Notes: a model not told the origin generated them from the sequence alone. Shown: positions 35,583 through 44,905, numbered from the stretch's first letter. The stretch is DNA of 54,982 nucleotides from Acidobacteriota bacterium (GCA_021788095.1 JAJYLB010000025.1:1-54982); one strand, 5' to 3'. Program-made: numbers and translations.

Positions 35583-36833
35583 ATGGGGCACGAACCTTCG
35601 ACCAACCGCATGACTGGCGAAGCGCCAAAGGCCGATTTGGGGTCGCTGCGAATCGACGACCGCAAGCGCGGAGCGGGGCGCGCGGGGAAGCGCGTCGGCC
35701 TCGTTTTGGCGCTCTTGCTGGCGGCGCTCGCGGCGGGCGTCGGCGTGTACGCTTACACGCACCAGACACCGCGTGTCACCGTGGCGACCGCGGATGCGCC
35801 GCAAACGGGGCCGCGGGCGCTTCTGAACGCCAGCGGCTACGTCACGCCGCAGCTCCGCTCCACCGTGGCGGCCAAGATCACCGGCCGTGTGACGGGGGTG
35901 TTCTTCGACGAGGGGATGTACGTGCGCCAGGGATTCGTGCTGGCTACCCTGGACGATTCGGACGCCCAGCGCGCCCTGGCCACCGCCATCGCGAACCGCA
36001 ACGCGACGCAAGCGAGCATTCTGAACCTCCAGGTGCAGTTGAAGAACGCCGTGCTCGAATTGCACCGCGCGCAGCAACTTGCGGCGCAGGGGATCGAGAC
36101 GCAACAGGCGCTGGACAACGCCCAAATGGCCGCCGCCAGCCTGCGCGCGCAAATCGATTACATTCAGCAGGAAGTTCTTGCCGGTGACGCCCAGATCAAG
36201 CAGGCGCAGCAAGCGGTGGACAACTGCGTCATTCGCGCGCCGTTCAGCGGGATCGTCGTCGCCAAGGACACGCACGTGGGCGAGATGGTGTCGCCCGTAT
36301 CGGCGGGCGGCGGATTCACCGACACCGGAATCGCTACGATCGTGGATATGAACTCGAACGAGATCGAAGTGGACGTGAACGAGGATTACATCGCCCGGGT
36401 GAAACCGAAGCAGGAAGTGACGGCGGTGCTGGATGCCTACCCCAACTGGAAAATACCCTGCCGCGTGATCGCCATCATCCCCACGGCGGACCGGCAGAAG
36501 GCCACCGTCAAGGTGCGCATCGCTTTCGATAAGCTCGACCCGCGGATTCTGCCCGATATGGGCGTGAAGGTGACGTTCCTGGGGCGGGAACCGGCGGCGG
36601 CGGGAGAGGCCCCGGCCGGACTCCTCGTGCCGCAAAACGCCGTGCGCGACGAAGATGGCCAGAAGGTCGTTTTTCTGGTGAAAGACGATCGCCTCGAGCG
36701 GCGCGTCGTCAAGGTCGGCGCCAACCTCGGCGCGCAAACGAGGATTCTGGCGGGACTGGCCTCGGGGGACGAGGTGGTTGTCGGGGGGCCGGCGAATCTG
36801 CACGACGGAGAAGCCATCGAGGTCAAAAGGTAG
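35583..36833 (+). CDS. Periplasmic adaptor (MacA/HlyD-type membrane fusion protein)
   Basis: 416 residues. One membrane helix at about 36-58 (VGLVLALLLAALAAGVGVYAY). A lipoyl-like half-motif follows (KITGRVTGVFFDEGMYVRQG, about 98-118). An alpha-hairpin coiled coil at about 120-215 is rich in Ala, Gln and Asn, then comes the second lipoyl half (IRAPFSGIVVAKDTHVGE), beta-barrel and membrane-proximal domains. It links an inner-membrane ABC transporter to an outer-membrane channel. The three ABC genes follow, the first after 59 bases. No outer-membrane TolC-like gene is in the window. The start could also be the ATG at 35610. Confidence 0.85.
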   Translation: MGHEPSTNRMTGEAPKADLGSLRIDDRKRGAGRAGKRVGLVLALLLAALAAGVGVYAYTHQTPRVTVATADAPQTGPRALLNASGYVTPQLRSTVAAKITGRVTGVFFDEGMYVRQGFVLATLDDSDAQRALATAIANRNATQASILNLQVQLKNAVLELHRAQQLAAQGIETQQALDNAQMAAASLRAQIDYIQQEVLAGDAQIKQAQQAVDNCVIRAPFSGIVVAKDTHVGEMVSPVSAGGGFTDTGIATIVDMNSNEIEVDVNEDYIARVKPKQEVTAVLDAYPNWKIPCRVIAIIPTADRQKATVKVRIAFDKLDPRILPDMGVKVTFLGREPAAAGEAPAGLLVPQNAVRDEDGQKVVFLVKDDRLERRVVKVGANLGAQTRILAGLASGDEVVVGGPANLHDGEAIEVKR

Positions 36834-36892
36834 CGTTCGGCGCCGCTCCGGCCGGCGCGCGGGAGCGGTGAAAACCAAGGAGCGAAACGAGC

Positions 36893-37636
36893 ATGGTACG
36901 CGTGGACGAGCGGGGCAAGAGCGGCAGCTTGATCGAAGTCCGCGGTCTCGACAAGACCTACCGGCGGGGGAACGAGGAGATCGACGTCCTCCAGGGCTTG
37001 AATCTGGACGTGGACAAGGGCGACTTCGTCGCGTTCATGGGGCCGAGCGGTTCCGGGAAGACCACACTGCTCAATCTGCTGGGCGGCCTGGACGTTCCGA
37101 CGCGGGGCAGCGTCACGGTGGCCGGCGACGAGATCACCCACATGTCGCGCGGCAAGCTCACCGAGTGGCGCGCGCGCCACGTGGGCTTCATCTTTCAGAT
37201 GTACAACCTGATTCCGGTGCTGACGGCGTTTCAAAACGTCGAATTGCCCCTCCTGCTGACCAAGCTCTCGAAGGCGGAGCGCCGCAAGCACGTCGAGACG
37301 GCCCTGGAAATCGTTGGTGTCGCCGACCGCATGAACCACTTTCCACGGCAGCTTTCCGGCGGGCAGGAGCAGCGCGTGGCGGTGGCGCGCGCGATTATCG
37401 CCGATCCCACCTTCCTCCTCTGCGACGAGCCCACGGGCGACCTCGATCGCAAAAGCGCCGACGAGGTGATGAGCCTCATCCGCCGGCTGGTGGAGGAGTA
37501 CGGGAAGACCGTGCTGATGGTCACGCACGACCCCCTCGTGGCCCGCCAGGCGAAGATCACGCTGCATCTCGAGAAGGGCGTGCTGGTGGAAGCCGGCGAA
37601 CGCCGTGAAGGCGTAGCGGCGGGAGGCTCGTCGTGA
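36893..37636 (+). CDS. ABC transporter ATPase, MacB/LolD class
   Basis: 247 residues, AAGGAG 10 bases upstream. Walker A GPSGSGKT (50-57), signature LSGGQEQR (from residue 154), Walker B LLCDEPTGDLD (about 175-185) and the His-loop VTHDP are intact. The DEPTGDLD form and the short length place it with the MacB/LolD/FtsE ATPases that power mechanotransmission-type permeases. The next gene starts at a GTG overlapping this stop (GTGA), so translation is coupled. Substrate unknown. Confidence 0.92.
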   Translation: MVRVDERGKSGSLIEVRGLDKTYRRGNEEIDVLQGLNLDVDKGDFVAFMGPSGSGKTTLLNLLGGLDVPTRGSVTVAGDEITHMSRGKLTEWRARHVGFIFQMYNLIPVLTAFQNVELPLLLTKLSKAERRKHVETALEIVGVADRMNHFPRQLSGGQEQRVAVARAIIADPTFLLCDEPTGDLDRKSADEVMSLIRRLVEEYGKTVLMVTHDPLVARQAKITLHLEKGVLVEAGERREGVAAGGSS

Positions 37637-38784
37637 AATTCGGCCGGCTGATCCTGGCGAATCTGTTTCGGAAGAAGGTGCGACTGCTGCTGACGATCGG
37701 CTCGTTCGCCGTGGCGCTGTTTCTGTTCGCGTTTCTGGGCGTGGTCAACGACGCGTTTCTCCGCGGCGCCGACGTCGTGAGCGCGGACCGGCTCGTGGTC
37801 ACCAACCGCACTTCGATCATCAACACCCTGCCCCTTTCCTACCGCGACCAGATCCTCGGAGTGCCCGGCGTGACCTCGGCCACGTTCGACCTCTGGTTTG
37901 GCGGCACCTATCAGGACCCCAAGAATTTCTTCCCCCAGTTCGTGATCGATCCCGAAAACCAGCGGAAGGTCTTTCCGGAGCTGGCGGTCCCCGACGACGA
38001 ATGGAACGCATTTCTCAAGGACCGGCAAGGCGTGGTGGTGGGCGCGGCCACCCTCAAGCGCTTCGGCTGGAAGCTGGGCGACCGCGTACCGATCGCGACC
38101 ACGCTCTACGGCCTGCAAGGAAAGACGTTTGAGTTCAACATCGACGGCGTCTATCACGGGAAGGATCCCAAGGACGACGAAACGCAGTTCTGGATCCAGT
38201 GGGAATATTTCGAGCAGAGCATTCCCGAACGAATCAAGGACCAGATCGGATGGTACACCCTGCGCGTCGCGCGTCCCGGCGACGCCCCGCGCGTCGCCAA
38301 GGCCATCGACACCCTGTTCATGAATTCCCCGAATGAAACGAGGACGCAGACGGAGTCGGCCTTCGCGGCGAACTGGGTGGGGCAGTTCGGCAACATCAAG
38401 TTCCTGATCGTGACCATCGGCACGGTGGTCTTCTTCACGCTCCTGCTGGTGACGGGCAATACGATGGCGATTTCGGTGCGCGAGCGCACGCCGGAATTGG
38501 CCGTGCTCAAAGCCATCGGGTTCTCGGATCGCGCGGTCCTGGGCTTCATTTTGGCGGAGTCGCTGGCGATCGCCTCGGCCGGGTGCGTGGGCCTCGTACT
38601 CGCGATGGGCGCGCTTCCGGCGCTGAGCGGGGCCATGGCGGGGATGCTGCCGCCGCTCTTGATCGGTCCCCAAACGATTGCCTATGGCGTGCTGGCGGCT
38701 TTGGCCGTGGGGGTCGCCAGCGCCCTTCTGCCGGGAATCGGCGCCATGAGGCTGCGCGTCGTAGACGCGCTGCGGAGGGTCTGA
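37633..38784 (+). CDS. FtsX/MacB-type ABC permease, first subunit
   Basis: 383 residues from a GTG at 37633 overlapping the ATPase stop. One N-terminal membrane helix (about 14-38), a periplasmic domain of about 220 residues, then three C-terminal helices (from about 255, with MAISVRERTPELAVLKAIGF, the coupling segment of FtsX permeases). It pairs with the following permease, so the transporter is probably a heterodimer with the adaptor encoded upstream. Confidence 0.88.
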   Translation: MKFGRLILANLFRKKVRLLLTIGSFAVALFLFAFLGVVNDAFLRGADVVSADRLVVTNRTSIINTLPLSYRDQILGVPGVTSATFDLWFGGTYQDPKNFFPQFVIDPENQRKVFPELAVPDDEWNAFLKDRQGVVVGAATLKRFGWKLGDRVPIATTLYGLQGKTFEFNIDGVYHGKDPKDDETQFWIQWEYFEQSIPERIKDQIGWYTLRVARPGDAPRVAKAIDTLFMNSPNETRTQTESAFAANWVGQFGNIKFLIVTIGTVVFFTLLLVTGNTMAISVRERTPELAVLKAIGFSDRAVLGFILAESLAIASAGCVGLVLAMGALPALSGAMAGMLPPLLIGPQTIAYGVLAALAVGVASALLPGIGAMRLRVVDALRRV

Positions 38785-38786
38785 CC

Positions 38787-40073
38787 GTGCTGGCGAAGCT
38801 CCTTTTCGGCGCGGCCATCACCCTGGCGGCGCTCGTCGCGCTGCTCCTGGTCGTGGTGGTGGTCGGCGGGATCCTGGCGGGGCTCCTGGCGCCGTTCCTC
38901 GGCTCGGTGCCGATCTCCTACAATTTGCGCAGCCTTCGGGCCCGCTGGACTTCGGCCATCGTGGCGGTCTTGGGCATTGCGGGAACGGTGGGAGTGTTCG
39001 TGGCCATGCTTTCGCTCGCGCGCGGCTTTCGCGCCACGCTGGTGGCTTCCGGGTCGGCCGATAACGCGCTCGTGATGCGCGCCGGGTCGACCTCGGAGAT
39101 GATGGGCGGAATCACCCTGGACTCCATCCGCGTCGCTCAGGATAAGCCGGGCGTGGCGCGCGACGCCGCCGGCCAGCCGCTGGTCACGCAAGAGGTGGTT
39201 GGCATCATCCCCATTCCGCTGATCAGCACGGGAACGGACGCCAACGTCCAAGTTCGCGGCGTCTCCCCGAACGTGCTGGCAATACGCAAATTCGTGAAAA
39301 TCGTCGAGGGACGCATGTTCACTCCGGGTCTCGACGAGATCGTGGTGGGCAAGAACGCGGCCAAGACGTACCAGGGGCTTACGACCGGCCAGACGCTGAA
39401 TTTCGGCGGCGTGCACTGGAGAGTGGTCGGCGTATTCGACGCCGGCGGATCGTCGTTCGATTCCGAGATCTGGTGCGACGCCCGGATTCTGAATGAAGTG
39501 CTGAAGCGCCCGGCGAACATCTTCCAATCCGCGACGATTCATCTCACCTCCCCGGCGGCGTTTCGCGAGTTCAAGGACGCGGTCACTTCCGATCCCCAAC
39601 TCAATCTGGAGGTCGAGCGCGAGGTGGACTACTACGCCAAGCAGTCGGCGACCATGACCCGGCTGATCGAGATCCTGGGCGGCCTGGTGGCCGCGATCAT
39701 GGCCGTTGGCGCGATCTTTGGCGCGCTGAATACGATGTACTCGGCCGTCGCCGAGCGCGGGCGCGAGATCGCCACGATGCGCGCGCTGGGATTTTCGAGC
39801 TGGAACGTGATCCTGTCGTTCCTCTTCGAGGCGCTGGCCATCTCCTTCCTCGGGGGATTAATCGGTTGCGTGGCGGTGCTTCCCCTGAACGGCTGGACCA
39901 CGAGCACCCTGAATTTTCAGACGTTCTCGAGCATCGCCTTCGCCTTCAAGATCACCTTCGGCCTGCTGGTGATGGGGGTGTTTTTTGCGCTGGTGATGGG
40001 CGTGCTCGGCGGTTTGCTTCCAGCCTTGCGCGCGGCGCGCCGCCCCGTGGCCGTTTCCCTCCGCGAACTCTAG
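38787..40073 (+). CDS. FtsX/MacB-type ABC permease, second subunit
   Basis: 428 residues from a GTG at 38787, 2 bases after the previous stop; the frame extends back to 38583 only as overlap. Two hydrophobic segments at the N-terminus (about 5-35 and 50-75), a periplasmic domain, and three C-terminal helices with YSAVAERGREIATMRALGF as the coupling motif. It is longer at the N-terminus than its partner by an extra helix. The stop codon TAG is the left end of a palindromic element. Confidence 0.88.
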   Translation: MLAKLLFGAAITLAALVALLLVVVVVGGILAGLLAPFLGSVPISYNLRSLRARWTSAIVAVLGIAGTVGVFVAMLSLARGFRATLVASGSADNALVMRAGSTSEMMGGITLDSIRVAQDKPGVARDAAGQPLVTQEVVGIIPIPLISTGTDANVQVRGVSPNVLAIRKFVKIVEGRMFTPGLDEIVVGKNAAKTYQGLTTGQTLNFGGVHWRVVGVFDAGGSSFDSEIWCDARILNEVLKRPANIFQSATIHLTSPAAFREFKDAVTSDPQLNLEVEREVDYYAKQSATMTRLIEILGGLVAAIMAVGAIFGALNTMYSAVAERGREIATMRALGFSSWNVILSFLFEALAISFLGGLIGCVAVLPLNGWTTSTLNFQTFSSIAFAFKITFGLLVMGVFFALVMGVLGGLLPALRAARRPVAVSLREL

Positions 40074-40192
40074 AAGCTGTTGCAATTCCTGCTTCCTTGT
40101 AGGGCACGGCTTTAGCCGTGCCGTAAAGGTCCCCAAAAATCAGGGGCTTTAGCCTCTGAGGGCGGGCGAGAAGGGGCTTTGCAACAGCTTCT
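40072..40192. repeat. 121-bp intergenic element with 14-bp inverted ends
   Basis: AGAAGCTGTTGCAA (40072-40085) and its perfect complement TTGCAACAGCTTCT (40179-40192) bound the unit. Inside is a perfect 9-bp hairpin GGCACGGCT/AGCCGTGCC (40103-40122) and a second weaker one (CAGGGGCTTTAGCCTCTG). It overlaps the permease stop codon and sits between the converging permease and arsC genes, so it may also end transcription from both sides. Confidence 0.65.
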
Positions 40193-40201
40193 AACTACCT
40201 G

Positions 40202-40615
40202 TCAGAGGGTGGGATCCAACTCCGCGAGCCAGGAGCGAAGCTCGTCCCGCACCTTTTGAAACGCGGCGGGCTGCCGGTCCGCGGGAGCGGCGGCAGGGTC
40301 TTCGAAATCCCTGTGAATTTGCCTGGTGCCTGGGAAAACGGGGCAGGCTTCCCGGGCGCTGTCGCAGACGGTGATGACGTAATCGAACGACCGATCGCGG
40401 AACTCCTCTACGGATTTCGATCGCTGGCCGGAGATATCGATGCCGATCTCGGCCATGGCCCGAACGGCGTTGGGATTCAAGCCGGCGGGTCGCGTGCCGG
40501 CGCTCGAAACTTCGAGTCGGTCTCCCGCCATCGCGCGCAGCAGGCCCTCGGCCATCTGGCTGCGAACCGAGTTTCCCGTGCAAAGGATCAAAACGCTCTT
40601 TCGGCCCGCGCTCAT
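40202..40615 (-). CDS. arsC: Arsenate reductase, thioredoxin-coupled (LMW phosphatase fold)
   Basis: 137 residues. The phosphatase loop CTGNSVR (Cys12 to Arg18) starts the protein. Cys84 and Cys91 (VCDSAREAC) match the redox relay of the pI258-type enzyme (Cys10, Cys82, Cys89), and HRDFEDPA carries the general-acid Asp. It reduces arsenate to arsenite in the cytoplasm using thioredoxin. The start overlaps the acr3 stop as ATGA, so translation is coupled to the pump gene. All three catalytic cysteines are present, which separates it from plain tyrosine phosphatases. Confidence 0.92.
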   Translation of the reverse strand: MSAGRKSVLILCTGNSVRSQMAEGLLRAMAGDRLEVSSAGTRPAGLNPNAVRAMAEIGIDISGQRSKSVEEFRDRSFDYVITVCDSAREACPVFPGTRQIHRDFEDPAAAPADRQPAAFQKVRDELRSWLAELDPTL

Positions 40616-41709
40616 TTGTGCGCCGCGCCCCAGAGCGGGCCTGCCGTGCCGGCTTCGACGGCGGGAACGGCGAAGTAGTGGCGCTGGAGATAGAGGGAGA
40701 CATTCACCAGGCCGATGAGCGCCGGCACCTCGACCAGAGGCCCGATCACCGCCGCAAACGCGGCGCCCGAATTGATCCCAAAAACCGCGACCGCAACGGC
40801 AATGGCCAGCTCGAAATTGTTGCTGGCTGCGGTGAAGGAAAGCGCCGCCGTTTGCGGGTAATCGGCGCCGAGCTTCCGGCCCAGGTAGAACGAAACGAGG
40901 AACATCAATACGAAATAGACGAGCAGGGGCGCCGCGATCCGCAGCACGTCGAGCGGCAAGCGCACGATGGCTCCGCCCTTGAGCGAGAACATCACGACGA
41001 TCGTGAAAAGTAAGGCCACCAGCGTCAACGGACTGAGCCGCGGGAGGAAACGTTTCTCGTACCACTCCGCCCCCCGAGCCCGCACCAGGAGGAGCCGCGT
41101 CGCCATCCCCGCGGCGAACGGAATGCCCAGATAGATCCCAACGCTTTCGGCGATTTGCGCCATCGAGACGCTTACCGCCGCGCCGGAAAGGCCAAGCCAC
41201 GCCGGCAGCCGGGTAACGAAAATCCAGGCGTAGAGCGAATAGAACAGGACTTGGAAAACCGAATTGAGTGCCACCAGCCCCGCCGCGAACTGGGTATCGC
41301 CTTTCGCCAGCTCGTTCCAGACGATCACCATCGCGATGCAGCGGGCCAAGCCGATCAAAATCAGCCCGGCCATGTACTCGGGATAGTGGCGCAAGAAGAG
41401 GACCGCCAGGGCGAACATGAGCGCCGGGCCGATCGCCCAGTTCTCGACGAAGGACAGGCCGAGAATGCGTTTGTTCCGTAACAGCTCGCCCAACTCTTCG
41501 TGCCGCACCTTGGCCAGCGCCGGGTACATCATCAAGATGAGCCCTGCGGCGACGGGAATCGACGTGGTGCCGACGCTGAACCGATCGAGGAAGGGAACGA
41601 CCCCGGGCAGGACCCAGCCGCAGCCCACACCCGCGGCCATCGCCGCGAAAATCCAGAGCGTCAGATAGCGGTCGAGGAATCGCAGTCGCGAGGACACCGA
41701 ACCGGTCAT
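40612..41709 (-). CDS. acr3: ACR3-family arsenite efflux permease
   Basis: 365 residues with about ten membrane helices, the usual ACR3 length. [13 protein letters not shown] carries the conserved Cys of helix 4 and [16 protein letters not shown] the conserved Glu of helix 9, both needed for arsenite extrusion in characterised members. Start 41709 follows GCAGGAG. Its ATG overlaps the arsR stop and its stop overlaps the arsC start, so the three genes form a fully coupled operon. Confidence 0.93.
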   Translation of the reverse strand: MTGSVSSRLRFLDRYLTLWIFAAMAAGVGCGWVLPGVVPFLDRFSVGTTSIPVAAGLILMMYPALAKVRHEELGELLRNKRILGLSFVENWAIGPALMFALAVLFLRHYPEYMAGLILIGLARCIAMVIVWNELAKGDTQFAAGLVALNSVFQVLFYSLYAWIFVTRLPAWLGLSGAAVSVSMAQIAESVGIYLGIPFAAGMATRLLLVRARGAEWYEKRFLPRLSPLTLVALLFTIVVMFSLKGGAIVRLPLDVLRIAAPLLVYFVLMFLVSFYLGRKLGADYPQTAALSFTAASNNFELAIAVAVAVFGINSGAAFAAVIGPLVEVPALIGLVNVSLYLQRHYFAVPAVEAGTAGPLWGAAHK

Positions 41710-42143
41710 CGCGCACTCCTGCGGGCGCGGCCCGGGCGGGATGGGGCGCGGCGCCGGCCCGCCGTTACGGTTCCTGGGACGGGTGCGGGCTCCCGCCTTT
41801 CGCTGATCGTGCAGGCGCCCCGAGCGATGGCTCGGCTGAGCTTGCGCGCATCCGCGGCGAATCCCTCCGAACCGGAGAACGCGCCGGCTAGATAGCTGAA
41901 CAGCCCGCGCAACGCCGTGCTGGCCGGCTCGGGCAGCCGGTAGAACATTCGCTGGCCGTCGCGCCGGTCGAGCACGAGTCCGGAATGTTTCAGGTAAGCC
42001 AAGTGGCGCGAGACGTTCGGTTGGGGTGCCGCGAGCACGTACTGGATGTCGCATACGCACAGCTCGCCTTCGAGCAGCAGGTTCAGGATACGCAGCCGAG
42101 TGCGGTCGGCAAGGCCCTTAAAGATGATTTCGAAGTCGTCCAC
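41706..42143 (-). CDS. arsR: ArsR/SmtB-family arsenic-responsive repressor
   Basis: 145 residues if the GTG at 42143 is used; a TTG at 42152 is the other good choice, and the frame stays open to 42329 without protein-like sequence. ELCVCDI (27-33 from the GTG) is the As(III)-binding helix of classical ArsR proteins with Cys29 and Cys31. The recognition helix is [17 protein letters not shown]. After the winged helix comes an unusual Arg/Pro-rich tail of about 50 residues not found in E. coli-type ArsR. No ATG lies near the conserved start and the promoter leaves almost no leader. Confidence 0.85.
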   Translation of the reverse strand: MDDFEIIFKGLADRTRLRILNLLLEGELCVCDIQYVLAAPQPNVSRHLAYLKHSGLVLDRRDGQRMFYRLPEPASTALRGLFSYLAGAFSGSEGFAADARKLSRAIARGACTISERREPAPVPGTVTAGRRRAPSRPGRARRSAR

Positions 42144-42156
42144 GGGTTGCAAACAT

Positions 42157-42186
42157 ATATTACTACAGACGCATAAGCTTATACAA
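42157..42186 (-). promoter_or_regulatory. arsR promoter with palindromic operator candidate
   Basis: Reading leftward: TTGTAT (42186-42181), an 18-base spacer, TAATAT (42162-42157). The perfect palindrome ATAAGCTTAT (42173-42182) overlaps the end of the -35 and the spacer, a good place for ArsR to block polymerase. The predicted start of transcription (about 42150) is within 10 bases of both candidate start codons, so the arsR message would be leaderless or nearly so. Confidence 0.5.
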
Positions 42187-42225
42187 TCCGGTGGCTCGGC
42201 GGCGTGGGGACGAGGCCGCCCGGTA

Positions 42226-42260
42226 GCACAGGCTCCCGAACCATCGGGACCTGCCTGTGC
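42226..42260. repeat. Nested hairpin element
   Basis: GCACAGGC (42226-42233) pairs with GCCTGTGC (42253-42260), and inside TCCCGA (42234-42239) pairs with TCGGGA (42244-42249) around ACCA. This nearly continuous stem should fold strongly in RNA or single-stranded DNA. Confidence 0.6.
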
Positions 42261-42368
42261 GGATTGCTTCTCACAGCAGCTTAGAAAGAGCAGAGGTTCG
42301 AAGGTCGCGACGGCGCTGGGGCTACTCAATCGATCCCCACATCGGCGTCAAAATCCTGAGCGTTGTTT

Positions 42369-42470
42369 GGGTGCCCCACCCTTGCGCAGTTCGCAAGGGT
42401 GGGGATTGGGGCGGGGGGCCCCGGCCCGGCCCACCCTTCCGGCAAAAAACGCCAAAAGGGTGGGGCACCC
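42369..42470. repeat. About 100-bp compound inverted repeat
   Basis: GGGTGCCCCACCCTT at the left end and AAGGGTGGGGCACCC at the right end are inverted copies. Two further internal half-copies occur (AAGGGTGGGG about 42394-42403, CCCACCCTT about 42430-42438), so the element contains two hairpins inside one long stem. It is a palindromic repeat of the REP/MITE kind. Confidence 0.65.
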
Positions 42471-42653
42471 GAACGACACGCGGGATTCTTCGGTCCGCCG
42501 ATTTTCATAAGGTTTTGTGGGCCAATGGTCCGAAGGGACAGGCAAGTCCCGAAGGCTCGGGCGCCGGCGTTACAGGGGCTGGCTCCTGATGCGGTACTCT
42601 GGAAGTTTCCGGCGCGCCCGCCTCGGCGGGCGATGGGAAAAAGGAGCGCGAGC

Positions 42654-44504
42654 GTGGCTTATCCGCCCATTGAAAACCACGGGATCGTTGGCGACCTCCA
42701 TACGGCGGCGCTCGTTTCGAACGATGGCACGATCGACTGGCTCTGCCTACCTCAATTCGATTCCCCCAGCGTTTTCGCCGCGCTGCTGGACGAGCGAAAA
42801 GGAGGGGCATTCCGCATCGAGGCGCAAAACAGCCACGTGACTCGCAAACAGTTCTACTGGCCCGACACGAATGTGCTGATTACCCGCTTCCTTTCCCCCG
42901 ACGGCGTCGCCCAAATCGCGGACTTCATGCCGGTGGAGTCGGGCGGGCGGTGGGGAAGCGGGCATCCGCTCTTCCGGCGAGTGCAGGCCCTGCGGGGAAC
43001 GGTGAAACTCCGCGCCGAATGCCTGCCGGCGTTCGATTACGCTCGCGCCACGCACACCGTGCGGCGAACGCCCGGGGGCGTGGCCTTCGATTCCTCGCAG
43101 ATGTCGCTGGCCCTGGCGGGGACCGTGCCGCTCCAACTCGAGGGAGGAGCCGCCACGGCGGAATTCGTCTTGAACGAGGGCCAAGTGGCTGCCTTCGTCT
43201 TGCGGCAGATCGATCGGGGAGCGGAAGCGGGCCCGCAGCCGGATGTGGCGGAGGTGCGCGAGCTGTTCGAGAGCACGGTGGCCTACTGGAGGCGCTGGGT
43301 CGCGCATTCCACCTACCGCGGGCGCTGGCGGGAGATGGTGAACCGCTCGGCGCTCGTGCTGAAGCTGATGACGTTCGACCCGAGCGGGGCGATCGTCGCG
43401 GCTCCCACCTGTAGCCTGCCCGAATTCATCGGGGGCGACCGCAACTGGGATTACCGGTACACCTGGATCCGCGACGCCTCCTTCACCCTCCACGCCTTGA
43501 TGAGGATCGGCTTCGATCGCGAAGCCTCGCGATTCATGGCCTGGCTCGAGGCCCGCTGCCACGAACTCGAGCCCGACGGCTCGCTCCAGATCCTCTACGG
43601 CATCGACGGCCGGCACCAAGTCGAAGAACAAGTGCTCGACCACCTCGAAGGCTACGCCGGCTCGCGCCCGGTGCGCATTGGCAACGGCGCCTACCGGCAG
43701 CGGCAATTGGACATCTACGGGGAGCTGCTGGATTCCGTCTACCTCTTTAATAAGTACGTCGGGCCCATCTCCTACGAGTTGTGGAAAGACGTGCGGCAGT
43801 TGGCCGACTGGGTAGCGGACAACTGGCGGGCGAAGGACCAGGGCATCTGGGAGGTGCGCGGCCCCGCGCGGGATTTCGTCTACTCGAAAGTGATGTGCTG
43901 GGTGGCACTCGATCGCGCCTTGCGCCTGGCTTTCAAGCGGGCGCTTCCCGCGAGCCGCGACCGGTGGCTGCGGGCGCGCGACGCCATCTACGACGAGGTG
44001 CTCGAGAAGGGCTGGAACGCCCATCGCGGCGCCTTCACCCAAAGCTACGGCTCCGAAGGCCTCGACGCCGCCAACCTGATCCTGCCCATCGTCTTCTTCA
44101 TGTCGCCCGCCGACCCGAAAATGCAGCAGACGCTCGAGGCCATCTGCCGGCCGCCAAGCCACGGAGGGCTGCTATCGAGCGGATTCGTCTATCGCTACCA
44201 TGCCGGTGACACTCCGGACGGCCTCCACTGTGAAGAAGGCTCGTTTAATCTCTGCACGTTCTGGCTGGTCGAGGCGCTCGCGCGCGCCGGGCGCAGCGAC
44301 CCTGCCCAGCTCGACGAGGCGCGCTTCTTGTTCGAGCAGATGCTCGGCTACGCCAATCATTTGGGCCTCTTCGCCGAGCAGACGGGACCCTGTGGCGAAG
44401 CGCTCGGCAATTTTCCCCAGGCGCTCACCCACCTCGCGCTGATCAGCGCGGCCTGCTACCTGGATCGCGCGCTCGGCGCCGCGGAAAACGATCGCGAGCC
44501 GTAA
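42654..44504 (+). CDS. GH15-family glucoamylase/trehalase-like enzyme
   Basis: 616 residues from the GTG at 42654, chosen because AAGGAG is 7 bases upstream and the conserved N-terminus ([20 protein letters not shown]) starts there. An N-terminal beta-sandwich precedes the (alpha/alpha)6 barrel, which has [35 protein letters not shown], and [16 protein letters not shown] with the catalytic base candidate at Glu527/Glu528. There is no signal peptide, so it is cytoplasmic and probably acts on trehalose or malto-oligosaccharides. The family contains both trehalases and glucoamylases and the sequence alone does not decide. Single gene, oriented away from the ars operon. Confidence 0.88.
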   Translation: MAYPPIENHGIVGDLHTAALVSNDGTIDWLCLPQFDSPSVFAALLDERKGGAFRIEAQNSHVTRKQFYWPDTNVLITRFLSPDGVAQIADFMPVESGGRWGSGHPLFRRVQALRGTVKLRAECLPAFDYARATHTVRRTPGGVAFDSSQMSLALAGTVPLQLEGGAATAEFVLNEGQVAAFVLRQIDRGAEAGPQPDVAEVRELFESTVAYWRRWVAHSTYRGRWREMVNRSALVLKLMTFDPSGAIVAAPTCSLPEFIGGDRNWDYRYTWIRDASFTLHALMRIGFDREASRFMAWLEARCHELEPDGSLQILYGIDGRHQVEEQVLDHLEGYAGSRPVRIGNGAYRQRQLDIYGELLDSVYLFNKYVGPISYELWKDVRQLADWVADNWRAKDQGIWEVRGPARDFVYSKVMCWVALDRALRLAFKRALPASRDRWLRARDAIYDEVLEKGWNAHRGAFTQSYGSEGLDAANLILPIVFFMSPADPKMQQTLEAICRPPSHGGLLSSGFVYRYHAGDTPDGLHCEEGSFNLCTFWLVEALARAGRSDPAQLDEARFLFEQMLGYANHLGLFAEQTGPCGEALGNFPQALTHLALISAACYLDRALGAAENDREP

Positions 44505-44517
44505 AGCCCCTCTTGGG

Positions 44518-44551
44518 TTGACAGTTAACCCGAGCGCGGGCATACTCGGGT
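44518..44551 (+). promoter_or_regulatory. padR promoter with overlapping operator
   Basis: TTGACA (44518-44523), 17 bases, CATACT (44541-44546). An inverted repeat ACCCGAG (44528-44534)/CTCGGGT (44545-44551) overlaps the spacer and -10, as expected for autorepression by the PadR protein. Transcription should start near 44553, two bases before ATG 44555, giving a leaderless message. No ribosome site is present. Confidence 0.6.
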
Positions 44552-44554
44552 CAT

Positions 44555-44905
44555 ATGTTTACCCAAAACGCCGATCGCCGCCTCGAACTCCTCCAGGGCA
44601 CGCTCGACCTGCTCATCCTCCGCACCCTCGTCTTCGGCCCGCAGCACGGCCAGGGTATCGCCCGCGCCATCCAGCAGACCTCCGCCGAAGAGCTTCTCGT
44701 CGAGCATGGCGCGCTCTACCCCGCGCTCCAGCGGCTCGAAGCCCGCGGCTGGATCGCCGCGAAATGGGGTGTATCCGCGAATAACCGCAAGGCTCGCTTC
44801 TACACGCTTACCTCCGCCGGCCGCAAGCAGCTCGGTAGGGAAACGACCAAGTGGAAGCGGCTGGCGGCGGCCATCGGACGCATCCTGGAATCCGGGGAGG
44901 CCTAG
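44555..44905 (+). CDS. PadR-family transcriptional regulator, acidobacterial ADOP-associated type
   Basis: 116 residues, all of it the PadR winged helix: [14 protein letters not shown] at the start, [19 protein letters not shown] as recognition helix and wing, and a Lys/Arg-rich C-terminal dimer helix. The stop is 3 bases before the first permease. Proteins of this type are routinely found ahead of ADOP permeases in Acidobacteria and probably repress them. The last 43 bases of the gene recur in front of the second permease. Confidence 0.9.
   Translation: MFTQNADRRLELLQGTLDLLILRTLVFGPQHGQGIARAIQQTSAEELLVEHGALYPALQRLEARGWIAAKWGVSANNRKARFYTLTSAGRKQLGRETTKWKRLAAAIGRILESGEA

Larger units (their letters stand above)
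42187..42653. other. Repeat-rich gap between arsR and the GH15 gene
   Basis: No convincing gene. The long frame of the GH15 gene stays open through here, but its translation is driven by palindromic repeats. It contains two structured elements, at 42226-42260 and 42369-42470. The ribosome site AAGGAG (42641-42646) for the GH15 gene lies at its right end. Confidence 0.5.

Noticed and set aside
38583..40073. Second permease starting inside the first
   Set aside because: The first 68 codons are a shadow of the preceding gene's C-terminus; GTG 38787 gives the expected membrane-helix start.
42369..42470. CRISPR array
   Set aside because: The repeats are inverted, not evenly spaced direct repeats, and no cas gene is near.
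42363..44504. GH15 protein with a 97-residue N-terminal extension
   Set aside because: The extension is translated palindromic repeat; AAGGAG and the conserved AYPPIENHG start favour GTG 42654.
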